A DNA stretch of 10,947 nucleotides from Phoronis ovalis (lineage: Eukaryota > Phoronida > Phoronidae): positions 1 to 10,947 of the forward strand of contig JAOXYB010058033.1 in NCBI GenBank assembly GCA_028565635.1. Direction: 5' to 3'. The notes below the pieces were generated by a model that was given only the letters and a program-made list of their open reading frames with translations, did not search any database and was not told the DNA's origin. The translations under genes were made by a program, and so were the position numbers. This document shows positions 1 to 9,060 of this stretch, one piece after another. Each line of letters begins with the position of its first letter. The stretch's first letter is position 1.

Positions 1-211
1 TATAAAAGGACAATTACTTAATATTAACCATATTGCTCTAGACCACTGACCTAGCCGATAACATAGCAGCTTATTAGAATAAGCAGCAAAAATGTGTGAG
101 ATGACATAAATTGGTTGCAGTTAAAAAGGATTTTCAGAAAGTACTATTATTTGTGAATGTATCATTTAGTAAACGTTCATTGTCTAGTTTAATTACATGG
201 GTGATACTCAC
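1..211 (-). other. YEATS2: YEATS2 intron 14, partial
   Basis: AT-rich sequence after the GTGAGT donor at 211-206. No peptide resembling the rest of the histone fold (TEQLVNDIL-like) is seen on the minus strand, so the window ends inside this intron. Confidence 0.75.
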
Positions 212-286
212 AGCCCAAATCATGTCCTCTACAACTGAACCAGCCACTCCTGGAGTGATGTCAGATGGCCTGAATTGGATTCCAAG
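212..286 (-). CDS. YEATS2: YEATS2 coding exon 14 (start of C-terminal histone fold)
   Basis: Encodes 25 residues, [11 protein letters not shown] then [10 protein letters not shown], aligning with IGITLQPVAL...ASVVEDMILKA of vertebrate YEATS2. That stretch begins the histone fold that pairs with NC2-beta. The acceptor is TTTTCAG and the donor is GCT|GTGAGT. The remaining helices are not found in 1-211 and must be encoded left of the window. Confidence 0.9.
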
Positions 287-3200
287 CTGAAAATGACCAA
301 GTCATGATTGTAATTTCTTATACTGTAGACATTCATACTTATAAACAACAATTAACAAACAGAAAGATATTCTCTACTAATACTGTGACCCTTATTTTTT
401 TACATGTAACATCTAATTTTGGCATTCAGGTATACGAATTCCACAATTTTGCCCCCAAAACATTACTGAAATTGACTGCTAACATGCACTTGGTCAAGCC
501 ACCAGTCACAAATCAAATTTACCAGCATCTTGCGTTTTGTGAATCATGTGAACCCATGGAAAACCTTTGGATTTGCAAAAAGGGTCTCCAACAAGGCACA
601 TGCAAGTTGTCTATTTAATGCCAAAGCACGGAAGAGGATGTACAGATATGTTGTCAGTATAAGCTTAAATTATAATATATTGTAATTAGTTCTAGGTACT
701 TCTGACTGAGCTTATTACCTTTCACATAGAACATCAAAGCTGCATGAGATGTCAAAAATTCTTGAAATTTAAATCAGTCTATTCAGCTGTATTCATAGTC
801 TATTGGTATTATTTATCATTGTTATGAAACATCCAATCTACCAGTGGCTACATTACTGACTAGACAGAGTTAAATTTGGTACTACTGTGCATTATCTGAC
901 ATGACATAATGCTGGTGTTGTACCATATACGATGAGTATTAGAACTATTTAAACCAATGTAAACTGTAATAAAACTAGATTGTGTAGTGTTGCGAGTCGA
1001 CCTCAAGTATATGGCTTCCAACACAAGGTTTTGACATCCACTATTTTGGATGCAAAATGGCAATTTAATTTTCCACTACTCATTTTCATCCCCTGAACCT
1101 AGCAAACATTTTGATCCAACTTTTGTTGAAATCAGTCCAGTACTTTCTGAGTTGTCAAAGAATATGTATTGTAACTGAATAAGAGAGTGAAAAGAACCAA
1201 TGCAAGTTAGAACAAATGTCTTCCAACTTTGTTATTGGAAGCCATAATAATGTTGCCCAGATGTGTCTGACTATCATCCGAGTTTACCAATTGCTAACAA
1301 GGTACCACGGTGCAATTTTCAAAACTACACGGAAGCCCTATTTTGATTTTGCATAGTAGCTTTCATATGAATTTGACATAAAAAACCAAGTGATATATTA
1401 TAAGATTATTAGGCAGACTATAATAGAATTGAATACATATAATCACTTTATGTACTGTATCCTGCACAAATTCAGCTTCAGGTGTTGGAGGTAAAAACTC
1501 CCTTGTGTCGTCAACCTTCTTTTCAGGGGAAAGTTCAGTTTTAATTTTGACATCACACATTTCATCTGCAACATGGAAACAGGTATCACATGAAACAAAT
1601 CAAAACATTTTCTCACAAAATCAATATTTTTGACACTTTGTATAGTTTACAATTTCCACTATCTTGCTAGCATATGAGTAAGAATAAAAAAATCAAAAAA
1701 ATTTAAAAGTGAAATATGATCTTGATACAGTAGTTCTGCAAAGTAAACTGTAATAAAGGGCAGGGTGTGCACATCATAAAATAAGCAACATATTATTATT
1801 CTTGTTATTTATTAAGACAAGAGACATTCACCTGAATTAGTCACATCAACTAGTTCCACATCACTGTCATATTCTTTGTTTTTATCCATTTCCAGGGCCG
1901 TAATTTCATCCATAACACTCTTAACACATGTGTAACTTGAAGGATTCTTTAGGTGCTGCTTGTTAGAAGCTTTTAATCTCATAGACTGGACAATACCTAA
2001 TCAAAGAAATTTATTCAACAATTTAATAAAATGCAAATAATAGTACAAAGTAGGACCACAACATATTTCAATAGGTAACCTTAGTAAATAACAACAAAGT
2101 GTTGTGAGTGCTACTTGAATAATAACAGTGAACTAAATGTTTATGGCTAGGCTAAAGCTCATAATAGTGGTGTAGTGGTTCAACTTTTTTTCGAAATTAA
2201 CTTCAATCTAAGAAGTATAGAAATAGCTTGCTCGGTAGTATACATAAATAGAGTGTGCAGCAGTATAAATACACTTATATTCGTGAAATATACAATTATA
2301 GATCATATGAATGATGATATAGAACAAATGTCTATGTGGTGGCAATTAGAATGGCTATTATTCAACAGCATAATAACTTGTAACTCAACAACCATCCATA
2401 TCCCAACAACCCTAAAATTCTTAGTATTGTACAGCTGACATTAATATGTTGCGTTTACCTTTATCAAGAGGTGTATAACTATGTGTTCTACACCACATCA
2501 TGATTTTTTTAGTGCTCCACACTGGTTCATTATTGAAAACATTCTGGTAACTTGAAAATCGCATAATTTGTTTACGTATCGCACATGCTCTAGTCCACTG
2601 AAAATAAACAATTTATTAAATAAATGAAATGGAAGCATTCCAACCAGCAAAATAATTTAGGGATTTATGCAGTTATCACATTTAAAAAGAAGCCTCTAAA
2701 ACGTGATATGTTGAAAGAGTTAGCTACTAGTATGTGCTGCTGAAAATTGAATGGGTATTCAGTCATAACTACCTCAGCTGCTCTTCTTTTACCAATGTTC
2801 CACTTAAAATAATCATCTTCAGTCTTAGCACAGTATGGAAGGATTGATTTATCTACAATGGATAAATGAAAATACTGTGAATACAAAAGAAGAAATAAAA
2901 TGCCAGGATGTACTGATTTTAAAGAAGTAAAAGGCAGGTAACAAAATTACAACTTCAAATAACTTTTAATTAAGATAATTGAATTGATAAAAAAATTCTG
3001 TACCAAAGCAGTATGTACTACGACTAAATATCTATACTAAGTACTTATCACATATTTACTTGAACCGAGGACAGCATAAAGGTATATTAACTTACAAATT
3101 TTTATTTGCCAATAACCATTCAAAGTGCAGCCACGAAAAATTAAAAATACCAAGATTTAGTGAACATTAAATCACAGAATCTATTTTTAATTAGTTTTAA

Positions 3201-6200
3201 AAAATAAAATTTATTTTTGCATAACTCACCTACGGTTTCACATAACAATGGGTGGTGCTTTACTAATGCCTGTACAAGAGATTCAACATCTTCAAAATCT
3301 TGCATACTAAATTATATAAAAAATATAAATTAAACCATCAAACATTCATTATGAGATCACTAAAATAGATCATGTCAAAAATAATTTGTGTACATGTACA
3401 TTCTACAAAAAATTCAACACTCACCATTTACTAAATCTATCTTTGATTCTTTTTATAAATGTATCCATACTAGGTTTTTCTACTTCTTCACTCTTTTTCT
3501 TCTTTATTAGTTTTAAATTACCAGATGTCTCTCCCAAAAAAGACTTTTCTCCAGTTCCTCGGTTTAAAATCTGGGCCACCGTAACAGGGCTGTTAACTGA
3601 AGCTGTAGGACGAAGGATTCCATTTTGAATGATATATTTAACATTTGAAGTTGAAGATATCTGTTTCTCATTTGGATTGGAATTAATTTGTATCTGAATA
3701 ACTTGCTTGGCAGTTGAACTGTCTGTGGTAGTACTGGAATGCACAACTTCAGACCGCCCTGCACTTGACAACCAACCCTTATGCTGATTGGCTGTTGTAG
3801 AATTCATCATTAACAATGATGTTTTACCTAGTAAACTGCTGCCCGATGTTGAGCTTCGTAATAAAACTAAACTTTGTGCATTTCCCTGAGATGCTTGTGC
3901 AGGTGTCTTTGTATTTTGACAGTTTAGATCCTGATTCAACGTATTTGGTTTATTCATTGCCAACTGATTATGAAGGTTGGAAAGACTTAACAAACTTCTT
4001 GACGTGGGAAATCCCACAGTAGAATTCATTAACGATAAGTCATTTCCTGACCCGTTCTTATGGTATGCTGGTTGCATTATAGCAGTACCCTGACCTGGAT
4101 TAACACCAGAATCTGGTGTCTCAGATTTTACAGTATTTGAGGGTAAGACTTGTGTTATTGCTGTTTCATTTGTGGTTTTGTTAAGCACAGACTGTCCACC
4201 AATGGCACTTACTTTCTGAGTTTGAGTATTATTTACTGTGCCTGTCAGTTTTGGCACCAAACGTTGAGGCACTAAATAAAGTTTTCCCTGTGAATCCACA
4301 CATCTGACATAGACTGTATTTGGCTGTAAGACAGAAGTTTTGGGTTTGACTGCAGTATTATCCTGCATCAAGGTATCTGGATTACTATTAACATTACTGC
4401 TTCTGCTACACAGTTTCTGGTGTAAACTCAAGCCAGATGATTCTATAGTATCCAATTTTTCCCTTTTAACATCCGATATCGCTAAATTTTTAACAAAATC
4501 ACCTTTATTAACTGATGACCTTGGTCTGTTAATCTCACTTTGTGAGCTACAGGGAGTTGAGTTACTTCCATTTTGACCTCGTTCTGAAGGATATTCTGTT
4601 ACTGACATATCAATTTCCATAGGTTCCTCTTTGATTCTAACATTTCCATTTGATTCATTTAAAATCTCACATCCCTTTCTACACAAAGATTCATGATTAA
4701 CATTAGAACTTTTAACTTTACCCTTTGACCTAACAGTTTCGGATACATAAATAGCATTTTCCATTTCGTTACTATTTAAATTTTCATCTTTATCATGAGA
4801 CACTGTGACTTCTAAACAGTTTGGACTTGTTGATTTAGAAGTTGAAATTGTCTTGTATTCTTGCTTTGTTTTTGCCTTAACAGTTTCCTTCTCGAGCTCC
4901 ACATCGACAACTGTTTCTGCACCAAGTGTTTGTAAGCCTGTGTATGTACGATCAAGCTGAAAACACACAAATACTTATTTCAGTCTAAGTAGCAAGATAA
5001 CTTTCTAAAAAAAAAATATCTGCAAATATGGACTAAAAGCTTTACCAGTTAGAATCCTGGTAAAGTTTTAAACAAGACAAAAGTTCAGACTACAAGAAGA
5101 ACACATGCTTACACCTATTGCCTTCTGTTCTAAAAGGTATATTACTAAATGAGAATGGGGGAAATCACAAGCCCAGACTTGAGGCAAAAATACTCAGGTG
5201 ACAAAACCCGATAGCAAACAAGACTGCATCCTCTATGTCACATCGGTTGTTACAGCAAAAAACATGGAATAACAGCTTCATTCCGGGTTTTGTGGCTGTT
5301 TGAGTATATCTTTAAAAACTTTTATACAGACTTAACTTTCATGGAAAGATAGCTTCAACTTAACAATCATACCTTCAAATTATGAATAATGTCTACACGC
5401 TTGTTCCTCGAATCCTTAAAATGAAGCTGTACCCTCACAGGAAATTCTCCCCAACCTCTTCTTGTTAGGTGAAATGGTGGCTGGCTAAAATAAAATTGCA
5501 CAAAAATTAACAAATGATTTCAACATTTGTATTTGTATTTTTTAACTAAAAAATTGGGAATTTAATATTTTCACTTGCTTTAAATAAGTCCAAGATATTA
5601 GTCCTTAACTAGTACATAATAGGATGGTACTAAAACTTGAAGATTTATAATTTTAACAAGTTCCTTCATACATAAATTTTCATTTTGAATTATTCACAAC
5701 AATTTTCAAAACAGTGTCCAACATTGCAAATATTTGAATTTACATTTAGAAAATGGCAGTATGACTTTAGAACAACATTTCAGCATATGTTAAGACAAGT
5801 AGGGTCCAAGCTCATATTACAAGACTCACTTAATTTCCACCAAATCATTTGGTCGGTAACTTGGATGTAAGAAAAACCAAACTTTCTTTACAAAATGGTC
5901 AATGTGAGGCTCTTCTTGCGGACCTCTCACATACACCATCCATTTATGTGTTGCCTGATCATTTTCATCTCTCTTGTCACGAGGAATGTATCTTGAAAGA
6001 AGATCATTTATTTACTTAATCACGATAACTTTCATAGTTTCAAATACTCAAAAACATTTTAATTAGCACCATGTTCATTAATGATGTGTGAAATATAACT
6101 TAAAGTGTGCAAGAGTGGAAAGTGCAGCTGTAATTGGTGCAGATATGATGCTGTAAGCAACTTCACATATCTGCTACACATATATAAATCAAAGCATCCA

Positions 6201-8371
6201 TTGCATTTTGCTCCATGAAAGAAACAAATCCAATCAAAGCGCTCATCTTTTTTAAAATACAATTTACAGTTAATACTACAATTGTAACAAATCTAAAGAA
6301 AAACATGTCTTACTTTGACACATTTCCAACGATTATTCTTCTCTTTGTTTTGAATCTTGATCCTCTTTTACCTGAACATTCCGTCTGTGTGATGATCTGC
6401 AATTAAAAAAAATAACATTTCAAATTATATTAATGACACAGGAATTACAATGGTCTGCATACACAGCATGATAGAAGAATTTACAAGTGTGTTGCCTGCA
6501 GCATAGTATTCGGTAACATTGTAATTATTCTCAAATGCACAATTTAACACTTCTACATTACAGGAACAGAAATTATTGAAACACACAACATTTATGTTAT
6601 TGGTATTATAATAAAATCCTTCTGCTAAGCTTAGCTGTCATAAACAACGTGGCAAAACTATTTTTTTACAATATTAAATAAATGTTAACATTATAGTGGT
6701 TCAATTTTCTAAACATGATAAACCATTATAAAAAAAGTAATGATTTGTCAAAATACTACATATTACTTCAAAGGGACTAGGTAGACTGGTTTCTTCAATG
6801 TCATTTTAACTGACATTAGAAAATAAACAGTTACTGTACCTCTTGTTTATTTACCAGAAGCTTTTCCTTGTTTCCAGTTTCAGTTTTCTCTACTTCTGGA
6901 GCCTCAAGCTTATCCTCGGTTGGATTAGCTTTCGGTTGTAAATCAGGATGAAGGTATTCCGTATTCACAGTTTTACCAATTATTTTCTTGACTGTAGGGT
7001 GGATAACAGGAACTTCAGAGGGTTTAACCTAAACGTGAATAATTTAAAAACATTAGTTTATCATTTAGTGTTTTAGGGCTGAACTGAGGAGGGAGTAGGT
7101 AGAGTATAAGATTCACACAACACCACCCACAATATATTTTAAAATTAAATCCAAACCATTTTATTGTTGCAGCAATCTGAGTAAAGCAATTGTCTTATCA
7201 TGACTACTACTTCAACACACTGACACTACAAGTAGGTGAAATCAGGGGATACAGAAGCTGTTAACAGGTCATCTAAAATTTTCTCTGCAACACAAATTTA
7301 AGAACAGTCAAAGTTCTCTGGTGAAATCAGCATCTAAGAAAACTTTGGTCAGAATGGAGCAAACCTGATTGCAATTTTCTGTTGAAACTAGACAAAGATC
7401 AAGACCACAGACTTGTAATACCTGATTTGTAGGCTGCCCAGCTGTACTGTAGTATTTAGCTATGATACATGCCCTTAGTCGGTCTAACATAGATTTTGCT
7501 TGATATATTCTCTAAAAAAGTTAAAGAACAAGATACAACGATAAGTATAAAATCTTGCAGTACTGAAGTGTTATCTTGGTACATGTGCTGTATCATAAAG
7601 ACTTTGGCACATGATAACTTGCAGATGTCTAAAAATTGTCTACTAAACAATGGTGGATGAACATTAATTACTATTAGTTATACTTTACAAACACTGTGGA
7701 AAGAAAAGCTGAGGAAATATGAAGTCCAAAAATAGGCTTACACACCAGCACAAATTGTAAATCTGGGTCTCCATGGGAAGAATATAGATATTTTTATCTC
7801 TGAAACTTTTACTATCTCAGTGAAATAAGCAATTTACCTGATCAGCAGCATCAATTTCATCTTGTTTATACTTTATCTCCTTTGAAAACTGACTTTTGAT
7901 GATGCTTTCAATCTTCTTTACAGTGGCTTCTTTGGCTATGAAATAATAAAAGTTATAGGCAAGCAAGAATAAAATTGCGGACTTTTCAGAAGTTCATTAT
8001 ATCCAACAGGGCATCTTTTACAGTAGGACATGTGTATGCGCTATGCGTAGTGTGTGTATCCATTTTCTAGCTCATGCTAGGCTAAGGTATTTCCAGAACA
8101 CTTACTTTTTATGTACAGCTTGTCTCTTGTAATTACAATTGTTCGAATTTATGCTTTGAAACTAAAAGAGAGCTTCCAAGAAAAAACCGGAAATACTTGA
8201 AGGCCATCATTAATTAATTTCTCAATCTACAGTTTTCAGCTTAACAGGTAGGACCAAGAAACACTTACCATCTTGTTCTAAAACTTTCTGCCTTTTGTTT
8301 TGTCGATCTGTGACTTCTTCATAGCCTTCGTAATCAGGATCATGGTCAATGCTATGTTTAGTTGCCATCAT
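212..8371 (-). CDS. YEATS2: YEATS2 orthologue, ATAC complex acyl-lysine reader; 14 exons, 3' end off window
   Basis: Join on the minus strand: 8371-8269, 7935-7838, 7511-7422, 7028-6840, 6396-6314, 5991-5830, 5484-5373, 4956-3425, 3306-3230, 2852-2773, 2597-2459, 1996-1832, 1565-1447, 286-212. All junctions are GT-AG and all phases close, giving 1,008 codons with no stop. Seen: DPDYE near the N terminus, LRACI.A.YY, a YEATS domain (about 178-300) with HPSY and [18 protein letters not shown] (833-842), WCRTH.YTP, LPPTP.AEF, and the start of a histone fold (SVVEDMI). Known of the family: YEATS2 is a nuclear subunit of the GCN5/PCAF-containing ATAC complex. It binds acetyl- or crotonyl-lysine on histone H3, and its C-terminal histone fold pairs with NC2-beta/DR1. 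Human YEATS2 is about 1,420 residues; this protein is shorter because the disordered middle is reduced. The last exon(s) lie left of position 1. Confidence 0.95.
287..1446 (-). other. YEATS2: YEATS2 intron 13, the longest coding intron
   Basis: About 1,160 bases, AT-rich. Open frames on either strand are short and look random. About 1000-1190 resembles a decayed dispersed repeat (listed separately). If the weak donor at 1446 is skipped, the frame reads on and stops at TGA 1363-1365. Confidence 0.8.
1000..1190. repeat. Possible decayed dispersed repeat within intron 13
   Basis: The plus strand carries phrases typical of interspersed repeats in invertebrate genomes: an ATTTTGGATGCAAAATGGCA stretch (1042-1062), then CCCCTGAACCTAG (about 1090-1102), then GAAATCAGTCCAGTACTTTC (about 1128-1147) with TGAGTTGTCAAAG directly after. 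The match is from memory of repeat style and not from an alignment. No terminal repeats or target duplication were found. Confidence 0.3.
1447..1565 (-). CDS. YEATS2: YEATS2 coding exon 13 (LPPTP motif)
   Basis: Encodes [13 protein letters not shown], then [19 protein letters not shown], matching FYLPPTPGSEFIGDVTQK of vertebrate YEATS2. IKTE (951-954) is a sumoylation-type tetrapeptide. The acceptor is TTGCAG. The donor AAA|GTGATT is poor, but it is the only one that joins in phase to the next exon exactly where the vertebrate protein continues (K then I/L-G-I). Confidence 0.88.
1832..1996 (-). CDS. YEATS2: YEATS2 coding exon 12 (acidic linker)
   Basis: Encodes 55 residues from [11 protein letters not shown] to [11 protein letters not shown]. 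Similarity to vertebrate YEATS2 is slight. It occupies the linker position between the WCR block and the LPPTP motif. It is supported by acceptor TTGATTAG, donor CAG|GTGAAT and matching phase 1 on both sides. The end is acidic. Confidence 0.82.
2459..2597 (-). CDS. YEATS2: YEATS2 coding exon 11 (WCRTH block)
   Basis: Begins [12 protein letters not shown] and ends [17 protein letters not shown]. It aligns with WQRAMTMRKVL...KHIAHWCRCHGYTPPDP of vertebrate YEATS2. The acceptor is TTTTCAG and the donor is AAAG|GTAAAC; the exon ends in phase 1. Confidence 0.93.
2773..2852 (-). CDS. YEATS2: YEATS2 coding exon 10 ([10 protein letters not shown] block)
   Basis: Encodes [19 protein letters not shown], matching the [13 protein letters not shown] signature of YEATS2. 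The acceptor is TTGTAG. The donor is GAG|GTAGTT, weaker than its neighbours, but the phase matches the Trp-starting next exon. The open frame continues into the intron to an ATG-initiated shadow; that extension is not coding. Confidence 0.94.
3230..3306 (-). CDS. YEATS2: YEATS2 coding exon 9
   Basis: Acceptor TTTAG completes a Cys codon split after exon 8. The exon encodes [20 protein letters not shown] then LCETV. Its position and pattern match the HLETIQQLLTAVVKKIPL helix of vertebrate YEATS2. The donor is G|GTGAGT; the exon ends in phase 1. Confidence 0.88.
3425..4956 (-). CDS. YEATS2: YEATS2 coding exon 8: YEATS end and large disordered region
   Basis: A single 1,532-base exon. It opens with [20 protein letters not shown], which closes the YEATS domain. 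About 470 residues rich in Ser, Thr, Asn and Gln with no predicted fold follow. Islands with recognisable character are [10 protein letters not shown] (about 386-395, sumoylation-type psi-K-x-E), DVKREKL (about 441-447), and [17 protein letters not shown] (about 490-510), which resembles the PPGTKLYL...GKLLLIPQ stretch of vertebrate YEATS2. The C-terminal end ([12 protein letters not shown]) starts the next conserved block. The donor is AAATG|GTGAGT; reading through would stop immediately (TGG TGA). The ATG at 4968 is intronic and is not a start. Confidence 0.93.
5373..5484 (-). CDS. YEATS2: YEATS2 coding exon 7 (YEATS domain, aromatic cage Trp)
   Basis: Completes a split Asn codon and encodes [19 protein letters not shown], then [15 protein letters not shown] (243-279). 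Trp253 in RRGWGEFP corresponds to the family's acyl-lysine sandwich tryptophan. The acceptor is TTTTAG and the donor is AAG|GTATGA; the exon ends in phase 0. Confidence 0.96.
5830..5991 (-). CDS. YEATS2: YEATS2 coding exon 6 (YEATS domain core)
   Basis: Encodes [21 protein letters not shown], then [17 protein letters not shown] and RPNDLVEI (residues 189-241). This is the most conserved part of the window. The HPSY segment (residues 230-233) carries the Ser and Tyr that in human YEATS2 line the acyl-lysine pocket. The acceptor is TTTCAAG and the donor is AA|GTGAGT; the exon ends in phase 2. Confidence 0.96.
6314..6396 (-). CDS. YEATS2: YEATS2 coding exon 5 (start of YEATS domain)
   Basis: The acceptor is TTGCAG and the donor is AA|GTAAGA. 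The end of the exon encodes [12 protein letters not shown], matching the first strand of the YEATS2 YEATS domain (VKKTIVVGNVSK). The Lys codon after it is split across the intron (phase 2). Confidence 0.92.
6840..7028 (-). CDS. YEATS2: YEATS2 coding exon 4
   Basis: The exon encodes 63 residues. Only the opening [12 protein letters not shown] resembles vertebrate YEATS2 (HPAIKKFL); the rest is a charged, Glu/Lys/Pro-rich linker ahead of the YEATS domain. The donor used here is GAG|GTACAG. An in-frame alternative CTG|GTAAAT lies 15 bases earlier (exon end 6855). Both ends are phase 0. Confidence 0.85.
7422..7511 (-). CDS. YEATS2: YEATS2 coding exon 3
   Basis: The acceptor is TTTTTTAG and the donor is CAG|GTATTA. 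The exon encodes 30 residues including [18 protein letters not shown], nearly the same as the vertebrate MMDKLRACIVANYYASAG block. A second AG two bases downstream would break the frame, which fixes the acceptor at 7512-7513. Both ends are phase 0. Confidence 0.94.
7838..7935 (-). CDS. YEATS2: YEATS2 coding exon 2
   Basis: The acceptor is TTTCATAG and the donor is CAG|GTAAAT. The peptide (A)[16 protein letters not shown] continuing to DEIDAADQ aligns with the predicted helical N-terminal segment of vertebrate YEATS2 (VQKIETIIKEQF). It is lysine/glutamate-rich and probably helical. The exon begins by completing a split Ala codon and ends in phase 0. Confidence 0.93.
8269..8371 (-). CDS. YEATS2: YEATS2 coding exon 1 (start codon)
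   Basis: Two tandem in-frame ATGs (8371-8369 and 8368-8366) begin the frame. An in-frame TAA lies just upstream, so no earlier start exists in this exon. The second ATG has the better context (A at -3, G at +4). The encoded segment contains [10 protein letters not shown] and NKRQK, matching the DPDYE..NKR pattern of vertebrate YEATS2. The donor is G|GTAAGTG at 8268, and the exon ends in phase 1. Confidence 0.93.
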
Positions 8372-8391
8372 ACAGTCATAATTTGTAGCAT
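8368..8391 (-). promoter_or_regulatory. Seven-codon uORF overlapping the YEATS2 start
   Basis: In the short 5' leader between the likely acceptor (8397-8398) and the start codon, an ATG at 8391-8389 opens a frame encoding MLQIMTV. It terminates at TGA 8370-8368, inside the tandem ATG-ATG of the main ORF. A second ATG in the same small frame lies at 8379-8377. Both have A at -3. Such an overlap can reduce initiation at the first main ATG; the effect here is inferred. Confidence 0.5.
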
Positions 8392-8396
8392 ATTAC
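8372..8396 (-). other. YEATS2: 5' UTR part of the first coding exon
   Basis: The minus strand reads TTTTTATACACAG|GTAATATG, a good 3' splice site with AG at 8398-8397. This would place 25 bases of 5' UTR ahead of the start codon. The UTR-exon interpretation is inferred, because without transcript data a start site inside this region is also possible. Confidence 0.5.
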
Positions 8397-8934
8397 CTGT
8401 GTATAAAAATAAGTAACTAACAATCTGCTTCTGTATCCGGGGAGAGAGAAACTTGCCAAATAAGTTGGTGGGATATGAGGCCCAAGGTAAAAAAAACCCC
8501 AACCCCACGGTAAAAGCTGCATTCCAAAAATAGTTATTTACAAGTGACGATGGTCTCATTTAGCCTTAATTGTAATTTAAGTAGAACATTTGTAATACTT
8601 GTAAAATATTTTTTTTTATATGAATGCATATATACATAAATAAAAGGTAATGAATAATCAATGGATCTGTTGTATATCTCATATCTGCTATATTTCTTTA
8701 AAACTTACAATGTATAATGATTGTAAAATGCTTGATTCTATACTGCAAGACTCAGAAGTCAACAATATTATGAGCTTTTAATTTCACTGTCTTGTGTAGA
8801 CTTTTCAACTTCTAAATGTAAAATATCATGACCAATCTTTCCCGTAATGCCAGTCGTCTCAAAAACATAGTTACAATGTAAAAATGAAGGTAAATTTTTT
8901 TCTATTTACTAAGTCCATGTGTTTATTTTTTATT

Positions 8935-9056
8935 CACCATTCACGCCTGAAATTATCATATTTTTACATGGAAGGATTCATTCATGATTCATCAGCTAAT
9001 TACAGATGCTTTCACCATTCGCCATGGAAAAAAACTGGCCATTCGCCATTCACGCA
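8935..9056. repeat. Degenerate CATTCGCCATTC repeats
   Basis: On the plus strand, TTCACCATTCACGCC (about 8934-8948) recurs as TTTCACCATTCGCCATGG (about 9010-9027) and GGCCATTCGCCATTCACGC (about 9037-9055). On the minus strand the unit reads GAATGGCGAATGG. The last copy abuts the A-run and GC-rich end of the next element. The stretch reads as a short decayed satellite. Confidence 0.5.
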
Positions 9057-9060
9057 AAAA

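Noticed and set aside
304-618. 104-codon plus-strand open frame
   Set aside because: It lies inside intron 13, has AT-driven composition, no recognisable motif and no splice support.
860-1063. 67-codon minus-strand frame in intron 13
   Set aside because: No similarity to the missing YEATS2 C terminus and no suitable acceptor; it overlaps the repeat-like passage.
2175-2438. 87-codon plus-strand frame
   Set aside because: Antisense within intron 11, with low-complexity AT-rich codons.
3386-4576. Plus-strand frames and a minus-strand shadow frame over exon 8 (3386-3628, 3564-3764, 3816-4022, 4340-4576)
   Set aside because: They overlap a well-supported coding exon in other frames.
4957-4968. 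ATG at 4968 as the start of a 515-residue protein
   Set aside because: The residues MCFQ are intronic; the TTTTCAG acceptor and the YEATS continuation LDRTYTG show that the exon starts at 4956.
5685-6406. Short frames at 5685-5870 (+), 6059-6262 (-) and 6215-6406 (+)
   Set aside because: Intronic or antisense to the YEATS exons; no domain signal.
8368-8559. 63-codon minus-strand frame upstream of the start
   Set aside because: It crosses the likely 3' splice site and ends out of frame at the real start; only its last seven codons (the uORF) would be in the mature leader.
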